The notes beneath the pieces are model-generated. The model saw nothing but the letters and a program-made list of their open reading frames with translations. It was not told where the DNA came from and did no database searches. Of a stretch of 64,000 bases of DNA, positions 11,036 to 23,994 are shown in pieces. Every line of letters begins with the position of its first letter. Position 1 is the first letter of the stretch. A program made the position numbers and the translations under genes. The DNA comes from Fistularia commersonii. Taxonomy: Eukaryota; Chordata; Actinopteri; Syngnathiformes; Fistulariidae. The stretch spans positions 11,035,001 to 11,099,000 of the forward strand of contig JBBMNZ010000007.1 of assembly GCA_037954325.1 (NCBI GenBank), read 5' to 3'.

Positions 11036-14000
11036 GCTCAAATACGTACCGGGACAGTTTATTTTGGGAGGAATTTGCAATGTACATGACAGCTATGTTG
11101 TTGTTTGAGCTCCATGCAGCAATTATTACAGTAAAAAAATAGCCTGTGTAGCATTCATCCCTCAGTTCCAGGCTTGACGCTAACCTGCGCTAGCAGACTA
11201 GAGGGTGCATGTTAATATTTAATGGACAATAATGAGAGTTTGGAAAACAAAACTAACATCTTTATTTCTTCATTCAGTTTTTTTTTTTTTTTTTTTTATT
11301 ATTTTTTAAGCAGAATATGCAACCAAAATCCCTGAATGCCTCTTGTGTGCATCTTTGAGGAAAATGCTTTTCATGTGTTTGTACAAAGTAGAGCAAAGAG
11401 GTGCAACGGCTGCATTCAAGGATCAAAATGTCCAGGGATAAACACAAAGACGATGTTTTTTTTTTTTTTTTTCCCTTTTCTCTGCACCTCAAAGCAGTGT
11501 ATCTATGATACCAAGCCAAGATAGGATATTACCGCCGCAGCTTTTAATCCTTCAGCACTGACCAAACCCGCCAAGACACAAACACGCAGAAAGCAGTGCA
11601 CATAGAAGACCACGCACTTTGACGCTTTGAAAGCTGCAACTTCGACAAAAACAGCAACAGCGGCGACCTCGGCTGCCCCGCATACTGGGAAGATTACAGA
11701 CTGCAGCATGTTATACCGCAGAGTCGGGCAGGCTGTTTACCGCCCCCCTCATTTTAGACCGACACCAATATTATGGGTAATATTGATCATTGATCAGGTC
11801 CGGTTAAAACCGTCATTTTACTGTGCTCTCACCATGGGGATTTTTTTTTTTTCCAGATAATTTGGCTCCGAATATTCCAAAGGAAAGAAAAAAAGAAGTA
11901 CAATATATATTCTTTTTTTTTTTTTTTTAATACTATTACTGCTGTCAAAAAAAAAAAAAAAATCCAATTAAAAATGTTTCATTTTTTCTTTTACTCTCCA
12001 AGCCATTGGGGCAATCATGGATGAGAAGAACATTCCCCCGGTCCTGGAGGTTTTAACAACTAAAGATTTGGATTAATTTCTGATGTGGATATGAGTGTAA
12101 AGTCCGCTCGCCTGAGTTAGGAGGAGGGAGGAGGGAGGTTTAAAGGCTTTTCCAAATATCAAATTCCCTCAGTTCAATTTAGAGGCATGTGGAATGTAAA
12201 GGGCTTTAGTATGAAATATTCACGTATTTACATTTACGCACACACAGACCTGAGGATGTCCGTCTTAATGAGTTCTCTGCGTTGCCACGTCTGTAATTGC
12301 GGGAAATGGCGAGTCCATTCGTTTGTGTGCTCACGTGTTCTCCGTGTCTCATAATCTAGGGGACTAACACACATCATAGCGTTAGGAGCCATTCATCGGC
12401 CCCAAAGAAATAGAGGAGGGTGGGGAGAGGGGCGACTCCCGCGGCCGTGCTTTGGCATATTATGTAAAATAAAGAGATTTTGACTGAGCGCTGCGGTGGT
12501 GGTGGGGGGCTGAGGAAGCCGCTGCCGCCGAGATTCAAAGGGGGCAATTTTACACTAGCTTACAAGTAAAAGAGAGTAAATACAGGGATGCTCTCTGCGT
12601 AGACACCGCCAGATGTTACACACGGGAACCGATCCACGGCTCCACTGACCAAGGGTAGAATTTCCCTAAATTGGCTTCGGGAAAATATATATATGAAAGA
12701 ATTATTTGGGCGGGGTGGTGGTGGGTGGCTGTTAAATTCGGCATCTTTGCTTTACTTACCTCCTTTTTTGTTGCCTGTCAGAAACAAGACAGCGCATTTC
12801 AATTTGCACCCTTGTATGTCTTAAAACTTCTTTTTTCTGGGAGAGTGGGTTGCGATTTTGCAAACTGGCTGCTACACCAGCATGGAGGTCAAGAGAACGA
12901 ATCTGATGCACGAACCCTCTCACCTCCCTGTTCTCATCATATGTCCAAGTGTTATTCAATACATATAGAAGGTTGTGCAGAAAGAGACATGTCCTTGGTG
13001 CGTTCTGTCAGATGATTGCGTGTCAGAAACCACTTTATACCTGCAGCACATGTCAAAAGAGCAACTCCTGACCATGTCTGTTTATTACACCTTAGGTTTT
13101 TCTTCAAAATTGGTGAAAATGGCAACAATGGCGATATAAGCTGATTGCGGTCAGTTCTCCCAGAAACGGATTAGAGGATCGGGGGATCCGTCTGCTCGTA
13201 AGCGACGCGTCTTATCTGATGGAATGTCAGAGAGGAATGTGCGGCTAGGTGAAATTGAACAAAAAATAAATAGAAAATAATAATAAAGTGACAGAGAAAT
13301 AGCTGCGCGGCAGATCCGTGGCCTTAACATGATTAGCGCCGGAGATGTAACAGGGTCAGACGCTTGCCGGGTGACGGTAGCGAGCCCGCCGCTTTCAGAT
13401 AGCAAATCAGAGACGCTCGCGGCTAATCCCATAAGCACAATAAAAAAATAATAAAAAACACACCTCAGCGTGAGACTTCTTTGCTTCAAACCTTGTTATC
13501 CTTCTCCCGAGATGCTGTGATTCATTGGCAGATAGGAGGGCTGATAGACCCAATGTTTCATTACATTTGGCAAAACTATTTGTGTGTCGGTGTTTGTGTC
13601 ATTGATATTGAAACAACCGCTGGTCTAATCATTTGGTGTGTTAGCCTTGGCAGGTTGCTGGCAGCCAGACACGCTCCTTGTTAAATCCAGCTCCTGTTGC
13701 GTGTTCTGATGCAACTTTTTGTTTAAAAAAGTAATAGACTGCTCAATTGTTTTATTATTATTTTTTTTTTTTTCTTCCGTCTTATTCAACCCCTGATCGC
13801 GATCATGTTTCAATCGCACCGTCGGCGGAGATATTTGAAACGAGTCAACGGATTTGGCATGCATGGAGAAATCCTCCTGAAATCTTCCTGACCTGTTGTC
13901 GTACTCTTGCGACACAGATAAATAGATGACTGTTGCTTTTGGTGGCAGATGGATCAACTGTTCGCTGCGATTTGAAAACAAGCGGGTCCTTTGTTCCTTC

Positions 14001-14130
14001 TGCCGAGCGCCTTTCTCTCACAATGCCTCTTTATCATCATGTCAGTTGGCTGCGAAATAAACAACCCCCTTAGAAAAGTAAAAAAAAAAATCTCCTATGA
14101 TTCTCGCAGGTAAACCCAAGCGACGTGGTT
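11036..14130. other. Repeat-poor noncoding block with homopolymer runs
   Basis: T or A runs occur at 11278-11297, 11457-11473, 11918-11930 and 11947-11960. A GC-richer patch at 12420-12540 has several CpGs. No repeat family or exon is recognised, and the open frames are short and low in complexity. Confidence 0.5.
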
Positions 14131-14410
14131 CATTCATTCGTTATCTCTAGCACTTATCTAGCAGCCAGGGGGTGCTGGAGCCTGTCCCTGCTGTCATTGG
14201 GAAAAAAGGACCAGCCGCCAGTGGATCACATGGATACATATTGAAACAAACAACCATTCTCTCTCATTCACATCTCATGTTGAGATGTACAGCTAATCAC
14301 ACATGATGTAGACACAACCATTCACACACGTCGAAGAGAGAAATGCATCTATTCTTTCTCATTTGCACGTCATATAAAGACATGCAAGCATTAATTCTTT
14401 TACTCACACG
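14131..14410 (-). mobile_element. V-SINE 3' half with expanded internal repeat
   Basis: On the minus strand it shows about four minisatellite units, then ccactggcggctgg, a cagggacaggctccagcacc segment and a gctagataagtgctagag end with a gaatgaatgaa tail. The head and core are lost. Confidence 0.75.
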
Positions 14411-14987
14411 TTGGGGCGATATTGGATCTTTAACTGCATGTTTTTCAACTGAAGAGAACACTTGCACCATATGCAGAAAACGCAGACACTTCACACAGAA
14501 AGGCTCCCCGTTGGAACGTCTTTCAGTCAGACGGAAGCGCTAACCATAGCCGCCAAGGGTCCGTTTTCTCTTAAAGATAAAAGCTGTCCTAAATCTACTA
14601 TGAGACCCCCTTCTCTGCTTTGCTCCAACGTACAAAGTGATGGGAAAAAAAATAAACAAGCATTAAACCAGATTGGATCTTCTGTCAAGTGCTTCCACCG
14701 TTATTAGCCGCAGAGTAGATCTAAACAAGCAGATCTTTGAGGAGGCAATGAGACTTTTAATGAACAGGCCATTTATTGATCCCCGGCCAAAACAGTTGCT
14801 AATTACACGGGTTTAAATAGAGGGAGGGGGCGCCAGACGCTCGCTTGCCTGGGCCGAAGCGTGGTGGAGAAACAGGGCAGCTTGGATTGAGTCCCGTGTT
14901 TGCAGGATGACGGACAAAACCCAAACAATCCCTTAACTACTTTGTCTTTCTTTTGCTTGTGACTTATTACATGCTTTCACACTACAG

Positions 14988-15245
14988 TCAAAGTCTACTT
15001 TATTGTCAACACCGCTATATGTTCACTCATACAGAGCACTGAAATAGTGTTACTCTAAGACCCACGGTGCAAAAGTACAAAAATTATAAATAATTCATCA
15101 CAAAGAACAATGACAAGTTATGCTGAGGTATATATTGTAGGGTTTGATTTTTAAAGTGACAAGAGAGCTAGGGTGCAAAAAAAGTGATAGCAGTATCAAA
15201 GTGCAGTTGTATCAACATTTTTACATTGCATTTTTCATTTAAGTG
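14988..15245 (-). mobile_element. LINE 3' untranslated end
   Basis: On the minus strand the block contains gcaccgtgggtcttagagta and ends gacaataaagtagactttga, the 3' end typical of a fish LINE family of the CR1/Rex1 kind. The same family ends at 23726 on the + strand (caataaagctgactttgact). No coding part is present. Confidence 0.65.
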
Positions 15246-15505
15246 AATGAGTAAGTGAATTCATGAAAGATGCCCAGCAACTTTTTGAAGGAACTCAGTG
15301 CATTCTGAAAGTGTAGGAGCCAGGGACCATGGACATTTCCAAAACAGTTTCCAATCCAAGAGGGTATTTTCATGGTTCCATCTGAACAACCTGAATGTGA
15401 CATTGGTGATTGTTGGAACTCACGAGCCACGGCAGTTACCAGATACTTAGCGGACTGCGAAGTGCCATTTTTAAAAAGTGTTGCAGCCACTGATCAGCTG
15501 TTTTA

Positions 15506-15697
15506 TTGCAACAAAATGGACAGAAGCAGCAAGAAATGGGCTACCAAGGTCCCACTGGAACTCATATTATGAACGTGCTTGGTGGTTGGAGTTGTGAAAA
15601 AAGTGACGAGAAATGGACTGACGATGAGGTCCAAGCTCTGTTACGCCACAGAGCGGGTTTCCAGGGCTCGCAGAGTAACATCAACATTTTGGTCTAA
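15506..15697 (+). pseudogene. Possible Myb/SANT-like domain fragment
   Basis: A 63-codon frame contains DEKWTDDEVQALLRHRA, which resembles the first helix of the Myb/SANT-like proteins carried by Harbinger elements and their domesticated relatives (W followed by a DDEV/EEVRALL pattern). The rest of the domain is not seen, and no splice signals or transposon ends were found. It could be a fragment of an old Harbinger element or a chance resemblance. Confidence 0.25.
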
Positions 15698-15699
15698 AT

Positions 15700-18698
15700 A
15701 AGTATGGAGTTACGGCAGCGAAGCAGTGCAGGGAGAAACAAAAAACTTCAAGCTATACGATGGTTATATTCCCGCCGTGCATCTCATGAATTCAACAGCA
15801 ACGGAGCTCTCCATGTTGTCCGTGTCGTCTTCCTCACTTTCTTCATTTTTGATTGTGCTGTTGAAGCTGCAGGTCACAGATGCTTGCGTCACCCTTGCTC
15901 GTGGGAATTTAATGCATACCAGTTCCTCCGGAGGAGGGTAATTCCTGGAATTGCATTCTCGGAACTACTCAGTTCGAAAGCGGTTCTTGTCTCGTGTCAC
16001 TCGCTTTTCTCACTCCATCCCTCACTCCGTTCTCTTCCTGTCTGTCGCTTTAGAATAAAACCAGCTTTGCTATCAGCGCTCAGACATAGGAAAACTATCT
16101 CCAGTCGCAATCCGACAAATCTGGAGTCATCCCTCCCGGTGCCGCACGCGCCGTCAAAAAGGAAATAACGTCTGCCACTCATACCGGCGCCACCTCCGGA
16201 AATAAACGGTGGCGTTTAGCTGAGGAGCGGTGCAAGGTGCAGCCCCCCCCGCTCCACCGCACCACCAGCCACCACCCTCCGCAGTGGGGGGTTTAGTTGT
16301 GTCGCTGGAGCGCGAGTGTGTAAGCTCAGCGTGACTTCAATTCTCATTAAAAGAGGCTTATTTATCTCTACACTTCCTAAAGAATCAAGGCTGGCGTCTT
16401 CAACTCTTTGGGCTGGCAGCAATTACCATACCTATCAAGTCGCTTTTATAACGCCTGTTCCGTGTCATAAGAGAGACGTGCCAAGTGATTACTCCCGCTG
16501 CCAGGCACTTTTTTCACATGGTGCAGGCCCTGAATGCAGTCTCGAAATGTTTTTTTTTTTTTTTTCTAAAGGGATCAGTTTCAGCGCCAAAAAAAAACAA
16601 AAAAAACCAAAAAACATTTATGAAGTCAAAAATATTTCCGTGTGGTGTGTTTGCCTGAGAACTTGTTTTAACCTGCTGGGGATTCTGGCTTATCATGTTT
16701 ACCATCAACACAGTTTTTAGAAAAATACAGAGCTCATCAACAGCGATTTCCAGCACACCGATTCCATCTGGGATATTTTTTGTATTTGGTAAAAATAAAA
16801 CAAGTATTACATATGAAATTAAATGGAGGCAAGACAAACCTCTGTATGAGACATGTATTGTATTTTTTATTCTTTAAAATCTGCAAAACAAATGTAAAAA
16901 GAAATAATATCTCATATCTATAATAATAATAATACTTCAAAAATGCATCTGCCAACGCACTGCAGAAACGCAATGTCCCCAGATTTCAATCTATTTGATG
17001 GAAAGATAAAAACAAAATCAGACTTTATTTTCAGTTTCGCAATTTCCAAAATTCGTCACAACGGTAACAGGACATCCTGCCAGCTGTGAACCCGCCTTTG
17101 ACGGGAACAAAATCTGTTACATTCCAAGGCTACGCTTAGTTGGAGCAATTTATTTTCCAATATAAGATGTAATTCAAAGCAATTCAAGGGGCCATTTTAT
17201 TTCTTTCTTTCTTTCTTTATTTATTTATCTTTTTTAATTTGTTTCTATTTTCTAACAATTTGGCAAATTCAACAAAGCAATCTCTCTAATCATTTAAAGG
17301 GTCTTATTTTCTAATCTTTTAACGGATCTTGTTGATATTGCTTACCTGCACTGTGAAAATTATGTTCAATATTTGACATAAAGTCAGCAAAAACATTGAT
17401 TTTTGAGGGTTTACAGTTCATGGTCCGTGAATAGTTTAGTTTCTTGTATAGCTGAAACATAGTGTTGGAAATAAAAAAAATTATAACATCTATCCTGTAC
17501 GTAAATTAATATGGAATAAGCACAAGCAAGAAAGCGCATAGAACCTCCATTGCAGAAGATGAGGATGATCGCGGGGGATGTTTAACACTCGGATCATTAG
17601 TTTACCTGCCTCATTCACTTTGCATGGGTGACTCTTTATTCATTTATTTGTTTTTTTTCCTTTTTGGTGCCGCTTCAATGCACATAATTATATCGCAGGT
17701 ATCAAAGTTAGTTGTGACATATTAAGAGGCAACCGGAAAAACAAATATTCCAGTAGCAGTGAGTCTTTTCGCGCAGATCAGCTCTTATTAATATTATCAT
17801 ATAGGACAATATTCATTTATTTTAAATATGTAAAATGATGTATTCTTTGGATGGGGAAAAAAAATCCAAAAACATATATTAATTATTTAGATCATGCCGC
17901 AAGGAGTATTTTTATCTCTAGTTTAATTTTCACTACCCTGATTGTGGTCTATTTTACAGAAGATGATGAAACAACAGAGCAACACTTTGACCTTGGTATA
18001 TCCATTTTTAATTTCCACAACTTGCACAGTTCGCCTTGAGTACACAAAACGTGCTCCTCAAATAGTCGCCCACCGTGGCGTCAGGCTGACTTTCCTCCGC
18101 CGGTTGTGTCACAGGACAAGCCCCAGTAGTCCGCTGCTGCTCGCAGAGCCATTACTGTCGCAGGAACCCAACAGGGTGTCATTAAAAAAAAGCCAGCATC
18201 TGCTGCTATTTGTTCACCGCGTATACTGTGGCGCTCAAACCCTACACAAGCACGAGGGTGAGGATGTCGCCGCCCGCGTACATGGTTCTCGCGTTCATCA
18301 AATGTCTATTTTTTGTGTGTGTTTTTGTGTGTAATTATGCTCTTCTCTCCCAAGGTCCACAACCTCCCATTGGTCTCTGATAAATGTGTGTTAGTGCAAT
18401 GGGTGTGTGGTCTTAAAATGAAATGGCTGTCTGTCCCCTGTGGAAGCGAGGCATGCTGTGTTCAGACCCCTCATTACTGATATGGATCTATTGATTGTTT
18501 GTTTGCGTGGTTTTTTTTCGCCCCCTCTTATTTATTTATTTATTTATTTATTTATATATATTTTTTTTTTCCTCCAGGCCCAACATTTCCCATTAAAATT
18601 TAGGATACATGATGTCTTTTCATTTAAACGTATTCAGTTTAGCTCATCCATGCCTGTATCAGTGGTCTAAGCCCGGGGAGAAGAAAAATGTGAAAAAT

Positions 18699-18735
<37 letters not shown>

Positions 18736-19044
18736 GTAAAATCTTCTTCATCATTTCCATGAAAGTTGTTTTTATCATGGCCTTGCTGGGAACTATTAAT
18801 AATTAAAGTACTTAATTATATCACACAATAACTTAATAATACTAGCCTGACGTTTGTTATTCCACAGAAAACAAGTCTTGAGGAGGAGCTTGGAGTGAAT
18901 GATGGTTTTCATTCCTGCTCTAATGAAGTGGGAACATTTGTTTCTCTTGTTTTCAGTATAATGTCTGTTTTTCCCTCATAACCTTGAGCAACCACGAAAA
19001 GAACAGTTTAGAGCATACAAATATTTTTTTCTACCCATCCAAAA
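15700..19044. other. Unassigned noncoding block
   Basis: Contains a (TTTC)n patch (17202-17225), a (TTTA)n run (18528-18554) and a (TA)n run (18702-18735). No exon or named repeat is seen. A frame of 154 codons at 15704-16168 has no domain. Confidence 0.5.
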
Positions 19045-20245
19045 AACTTTCTTTCTTTTCCCTGCGGCTGCTCCTTTCAGGGGTCGCCATCGGCATTTTT
19101 CATCTCACCCTATTCTTTGTATCCTCCTCTCTCACACCAACTAACTTCATGTCCTCTTTCACTCCATTCATAAATCTGCTCTGGTCTTCCTCCAGACCTC
19201 CTGCCTGGATCTTTCAGCCTCGGCATCCTTCTCCCAATATATCCACTATCCCTCCTCTGTATGTGACAGAACCAACTCAGTGTGGCTTCTCTGACCTTCT
19301 CTCCAAAATATCTGACATGTGCTGTCCCTCTGATGTCCCTCATTCCTGATCCTATCCATCCTCGTCACTCCCAAAGAGAACCTCAACGTCTTATCTCTGC
19401 TCCCTGTGGCTCTGAGAACTGTCTTCTCTTCAGTGCCACTGTCTCCAAACCATACACTGTCTTCTTTATCTTCCCATTCATTCTGGCTGATATTTTTGGA
19501 TCACACATCACTCCTAATATTTTCCTCCAGCTGTTCCAACCTCCCATTCCTTCACCTATTTTCCACACTCTCCATTGCTTTAGACTGTTGACCATAAGCA
19601 CTTCAAATCCTCCACTTTCCATATTGCCACTCCCTGTAGCCTCACCACTCCACCGGGGTCCCTCGCATTCACGCACATGTATTCTGTATTGCTACGACTA
19701 ACCTTCATCCCCTCCACCTCTCTAGATTTTCCACTTCCTGCTAACTACAAATCACAATGTCATCTGCAAACATCATGGTCCATGGAGTTGATGGATAGAC
19801 TAACATCATCTGTTAGTCTGTCTTGCTCAGAGCCCCTTCCATGATCCCTGCCATAGTCCCACCTCCCCTTTAAAGTTCTCTGTCACACCCTCATATGTCA
19901 GACCATACATGTCCTGCGCCAGTTTAACGTACTTCCTCACACAATACCAGAGTTCCTCTCTCGGCACGCTGTCATATGCTTTTCCAGGTCTACAAAGGCA
20001 CAATGCAGCTCCCTCTGACCTTCTCTGTGCTACTGTATCAGCATTCTGAAAACAAATACTGTCGCTCTTGTACTCTACCTTGGCATAAAACCATGTTCCT
20101 GCTCACAAATGCTGACTTCTGGTCTCAATCTAGTTTCCACCAATCTTTCCAATTACTTCATTGTACGGCTCATCAACTTTATCCCTCTATTGTTCCTTGA
20201 CTCAGAAAATTAATATATTAACATTAATCCACATTTTGCTCATTA
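19045..20245 (-). mobile_element. LINE reverse-transcriptase fragment, family 1, heavily broken
   Basis: Read on the minus strand, segments in several frames follow the order of a fish LINE ORF2: a GFMPR-type box, then ELHCAFVDLEKAYDSVPREE (RT core with the first catalytic Asp region), a VGLWQGS box, SARMNGKIKKTVYGLETVAL, and a C-terminal RGTAHVRYFGEKVREATLSW with RRDSGYIGRRM. It ends in a GDP..KEQPQGKE-like tail near 19045. Stops and frameshifts break it throughout. The clade was not assigned. Fragments at 38240-38835 and 43465-44120 are the same family. Confidence 0.85.
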
Positions 20246-22109
20246 GTTATGTTTACCATAATGTGTGTGAAAGACTCTTCCATGCCTTCAAGCTGTACAG
20301 TTGCTGTATTTTCTTTTTCCATTTGTGGCTTATTTCAAGTATTTAGGTTTCAATAACAAGCTTATTTACATTTCTGAGGCACATGCATTGCTGGCACAGT
20401 TTTATGGTTTTTACTGTTCGTGCTGAAGCTGCCCCGCAGCAAAAACAACAAAGAAACTATACCCCTCGCTTTATTTAGGAAGTGCTATACAATCCTTTTG
20501 TCTAATATACCCGCGTAAACACACGGAGGCGGGATCATTTCAGTTGCATGGATTGTATTATTTGGTAACATGACTTGAAATAAACTTATTTGTTGATATA
20601 GGTGCACAAACTGTGCTAAGTGAGCCAAATAATAGATGCACGCTGGATAACATTTGCTGCTATATGTCCGAATGCTACATCTCTAATTCTACTTTCAAAA
20701 ATGCCGTCAGTATTTATACATTCACTCATGGTTTAATATCAATACATATTCTCAGAATGATTGCTGCTGTGTTTCTATCTGCTCTATGCTCAGTGGAAAT
20801 GGGTAAAATTGATTGATCTATTTCAAGAGAGTATTAATGGCCATGTCCGTAACATCGGGTAATTTGATATAAACCGCTAATCGATGTTCCTCCGAGAACA
20901 CGCTCTTGAGAGTTTCCGGTGTTTTGCAGCCGCCCTCAAGTTGTTTGCTAATAATCTGCGCCCTTGAGCCACCACAGCCGGGTTTTAGATGACGGACAGG
21001 AAAAAATCAACCCGCAGGATGTGTTATAATTTCAAGCGGGGGAACCTTTGGAGTTTACCTTCAGCAGCCCATGAGTATTTGGGAAACCCATCGGCTGTTT
21101 GGTTCGCCGCCAGGCTGCAGGTACCTGCCCTTGACACCTTGCCCCAACTTTACTGTTATCTTTTATTTTTCTTCTGCAGAAATGGATCAGACAAGACCTA
21201 AGTATTTATTTTGTCAATGTCCACGTGGCTGACCTCGAGAACACTGATTGCTTGTGTCCTCCACCCTAATTCTTGGGTTAACTCTCAGATGAGGCTGATT
21301 GCCACATTCAGATGTGCTGCGGGGGCAGGGGAGGTTAGAGAGGAAAACCGTTAGCAGTGCAGTGACCGGTTCCTGCATCAGTCTCAAATTAATTCAGCTG
21401 GCGAGTTGTTTCACCTCTTGTCTTCCCCATCTTCCACCCTCCCTTTATTTTCATCTCGCACACCCCCCACCCCTTTGCTGTTCCCGCCCCCCGACCACTT
21501 CACATAATGCTCCGGGAATTAATTTAGAGTTTGTGAAATCTTCAGACATGCTTATTACCGTGCCGACATTGGCGTAATGTGTCTGACCTTGACCCGCTCC
21601 GGATTAATTCAAGCAGACAGGGCCGAGTGGATGCCTCGCCTGCTTCCCATGCAGAGCACAGACACCGGTACTGTTCACCAATCTCAGATTGAAGAGAACA
21701 AACAACAGAATCACGCTCTCCATGCACCGAGAGTTCTGACTGTACACAGTGTGCCACATCTGAGCAGGAGAGCGAAGATGCAACATTGAATGTATACACA
21801 TTGTGATCAGTTTGCTAGAAGCTGGAAGGGAGACGGGGCAAGAGCTGGGACGCGGCGGGATAATTGCGGGGAAAAATAAAACGTGAAATTAAAAGAAATA
21901 AGTTAACCCACCAGGTGTATGGTTAGCATACTTGCATCATTTCATGCTTGCTTAGAGGATAAAAATCGACTGAATGGCATCAAAATAGTCACGCTCAAAC
22001 AAAATAGGCCACACCGGGGTGAGTGTGTAACACAAAGGACACACGAGTGGAGCGGTCGTACTTTAAAAATCACACAATGTTATAATCAACTGGCAGAAAA
22101 ATACACAGG

Positions 22110-22380
22110 GTTGAATAAATAAAATCAAAAAAAAATTTAAAAAAAATTAAATAAAATTAGTTAATTTATTGAAATTAGCTTAAATAATTAAAATTAAATG
22201 AGATGAAATAAAATAAAAAATAGATTAAATTAGATTCAATATGATTAAATGCAATTAACTGCAATTAATTGCAATTAATTGTGATTAAATATGATTACAT
22301 GAGACGAGGTGAGATTAGAATAGAGAAAATATGAATATGATAAAATATAATGAATCATTTTCATCAAATTACTTGAAAAT
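22110..22380. repeat. Irregular AT-rich tract of aatta-type words
   Basis: Imperfect repeats of aaattaaat, gcaattaatt and gattaaat drift into gagacgaggtgagatt. The gradual decay looks like an old tandem repeat rather than a transposon. Confidence 0.7.
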
Positions 22381-22871
22381 AGCCCACCTGGGATTACAAG
22401 GGGCCAAAGGTTCTAACTGCACGTGATTGGGACGGCGGCGTATTTCATCAACCAGATGTACGAGGCAGAGCTGAGATTTTCAAAGACATCCTCGGCACCC
22501 TCTTTCTTGATTGAAGCAGGATTTTGGGGGAAGCAAAGAGGGAAAAAGAGAGAGACAAAAATAAATAAATTGATAAATAACAAATCTGTATAGCTGAACT
22601 GCCAGAAGTTATGCCTTGTTATGGATGAGTGCAAAATTTTTATTTACTGATACTTTAATATATAGAGAGCACGCTGTTCCATAACAGTCATCTAGAATTC
22701 AGCAAGTGGGAGTGAAGAAGATCAGTGATCAGTCTTCTTTGGCACCAAAAACGATTTTTTTTCTTTCTTTTTTTTGTCCCCAATTTCAAACAAACCTGCA
22801 CCCATAATCTCCGCCTCAAAGCGCTTGCGTTATTATACTTAGGTTTTCTGCAAGTGGGAGGGTTACGATCT

Positions 22872-22872
22872 C

Positions 22873-22907
<35 letters not shown>

Positions 22908-22910
22908 CAC
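22872..22910. repeat. (CA)n microsatellite with one interruption
   Basis: Two CA runs separated by a single CAAA step. Confidence 0.95.
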
Positions 22911-23269
22911 GCAAAGCAACGCTGATGCTTCCTTTAAAGTAAAGATAGCTGTTGGAGTCAGATTATTATGGATGAGCTCAGGGAGGTGACATCGGAATAC
23001 AATAATGATCAATGCCAATTCTTAAAAATGCTAATGAAACAGATACAGGAGTGCAGTTTTCTTATGTATATTATCCCCATATCCCTGTGATTCCAGTAGA
23101 ATCCCAAAGTCAGGGCAGGACCTTTTGAGGGTATTGATTGGTGTTTATGGCAGCCAACATCCCAACCCAGCTCAATTCTCTTTAATGAAACCACTCTGGA
23201 GATTTGAACAAGACTGAGAGGGGTGAAAAAGAACAACTTTGATTTTGCCATGGTAACAATGAAACATGA

Positions 23270-23990
23270 TTAATTCGTTCATTATCTATATTGCTTACCC
23301 TGCATTCAAAGTAGACCCTCCGGTGTATCACTGGGCGAGAGGCTGGGTTCACCTGACTAACAGCCAGTCACCACTGGGCTGCATATAGAGACATATATAT
23401 GCACTTCCTCATTCAAACGTCCCATAGGGATATAAAAACATTCACTCTCTCATTACTTACCTTTGTACTACACTGTACAAAAAGCCTTTGCTGCTGCTCT
23501 CTCATGCCATCAAACCTGATATCGTATCTGTGTGCACTTTACACCTCATAGTTTAACATTTACTGTTTTATGCGATAGTGCACTTTACTGTTAATTTGCA
23601 CACTTATTATAATATTATTAATTTCATATCAGCGTGGGGTTGTGAGAAACGTCTTCTCGATTCCTCTGTATGTCCCGTACATGAGGAGAAATTCCCAATA
23701 AAGCTGACTTTGACTTTGGTGTATCTCATACAACCATTCACTCTCTCATTCACACATCTTACAGACCATACAATTGTTTACCACTTTGTTCGCACGTTGA
23801 ATGGACACATTAATTCATCTGTTATATAGAGGCATTCAAACATTCACTCTCTCATTCTCTAATACAACCATTCACTCTCCTCATTTGTGCGATTTAGGAT
23901 ATCCAATAAAGTTGCTGCGTGCAGTACATCTGCCCTCCACACGGTGCGGCCCCTGTTGGGCACAAACCGGGAACCTTTTTACTGTAAAGA
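23270..23990 (-). mobile_element. V-SINE split by a LINE 3' end
   Basis: The right part (23727-23990, minus strand) begins with a B-box-like ggttcccggtttgtgcccaa and runs into a core remnant and minisatellite units. The left part (23270-23455) continues with the units, gactggctgttagtcagg and the 3' end. The 23456-23726 LINE tail sits between them, within the minisatellite portion. Confidence 0.75.
23456..23726 (+). mobile_element. LINE 3' untranslated end inserted in a SINE
   Basis: Ends caataaagctgactttgact, with tgagaaacgtcttctcgatt and ctctgtatgtcccgtacatg before it, the hallmark 3' end of the same family as 14988-15245. It is short, which is typical of 5'-truncated LINE copies made by target-primed reverse transcription. 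Confidence 0.75.
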
Positions 23991-23994
23991 ACTG

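Larger units (their letters stand above)
20246..23269. other. Unassigned block with AT-rich and CA-repeat parts
   Basis: An irregular AT-rich tract lies at 22110-22380 and a (CA)n run at 22872-22910. No exon or named repeat is recognised elsewhere. Confidence 0.5.

Noticed and set aside
15704..16168. 154-codon frame on the + strand
   Set aside because: Overlaps a second frame of similar quality and has no domain or splice context.
19282..19701. 139-codon frame on the + strand
   Set aside because: It is the antisense of a LINE reverse-transcriptase fragment.
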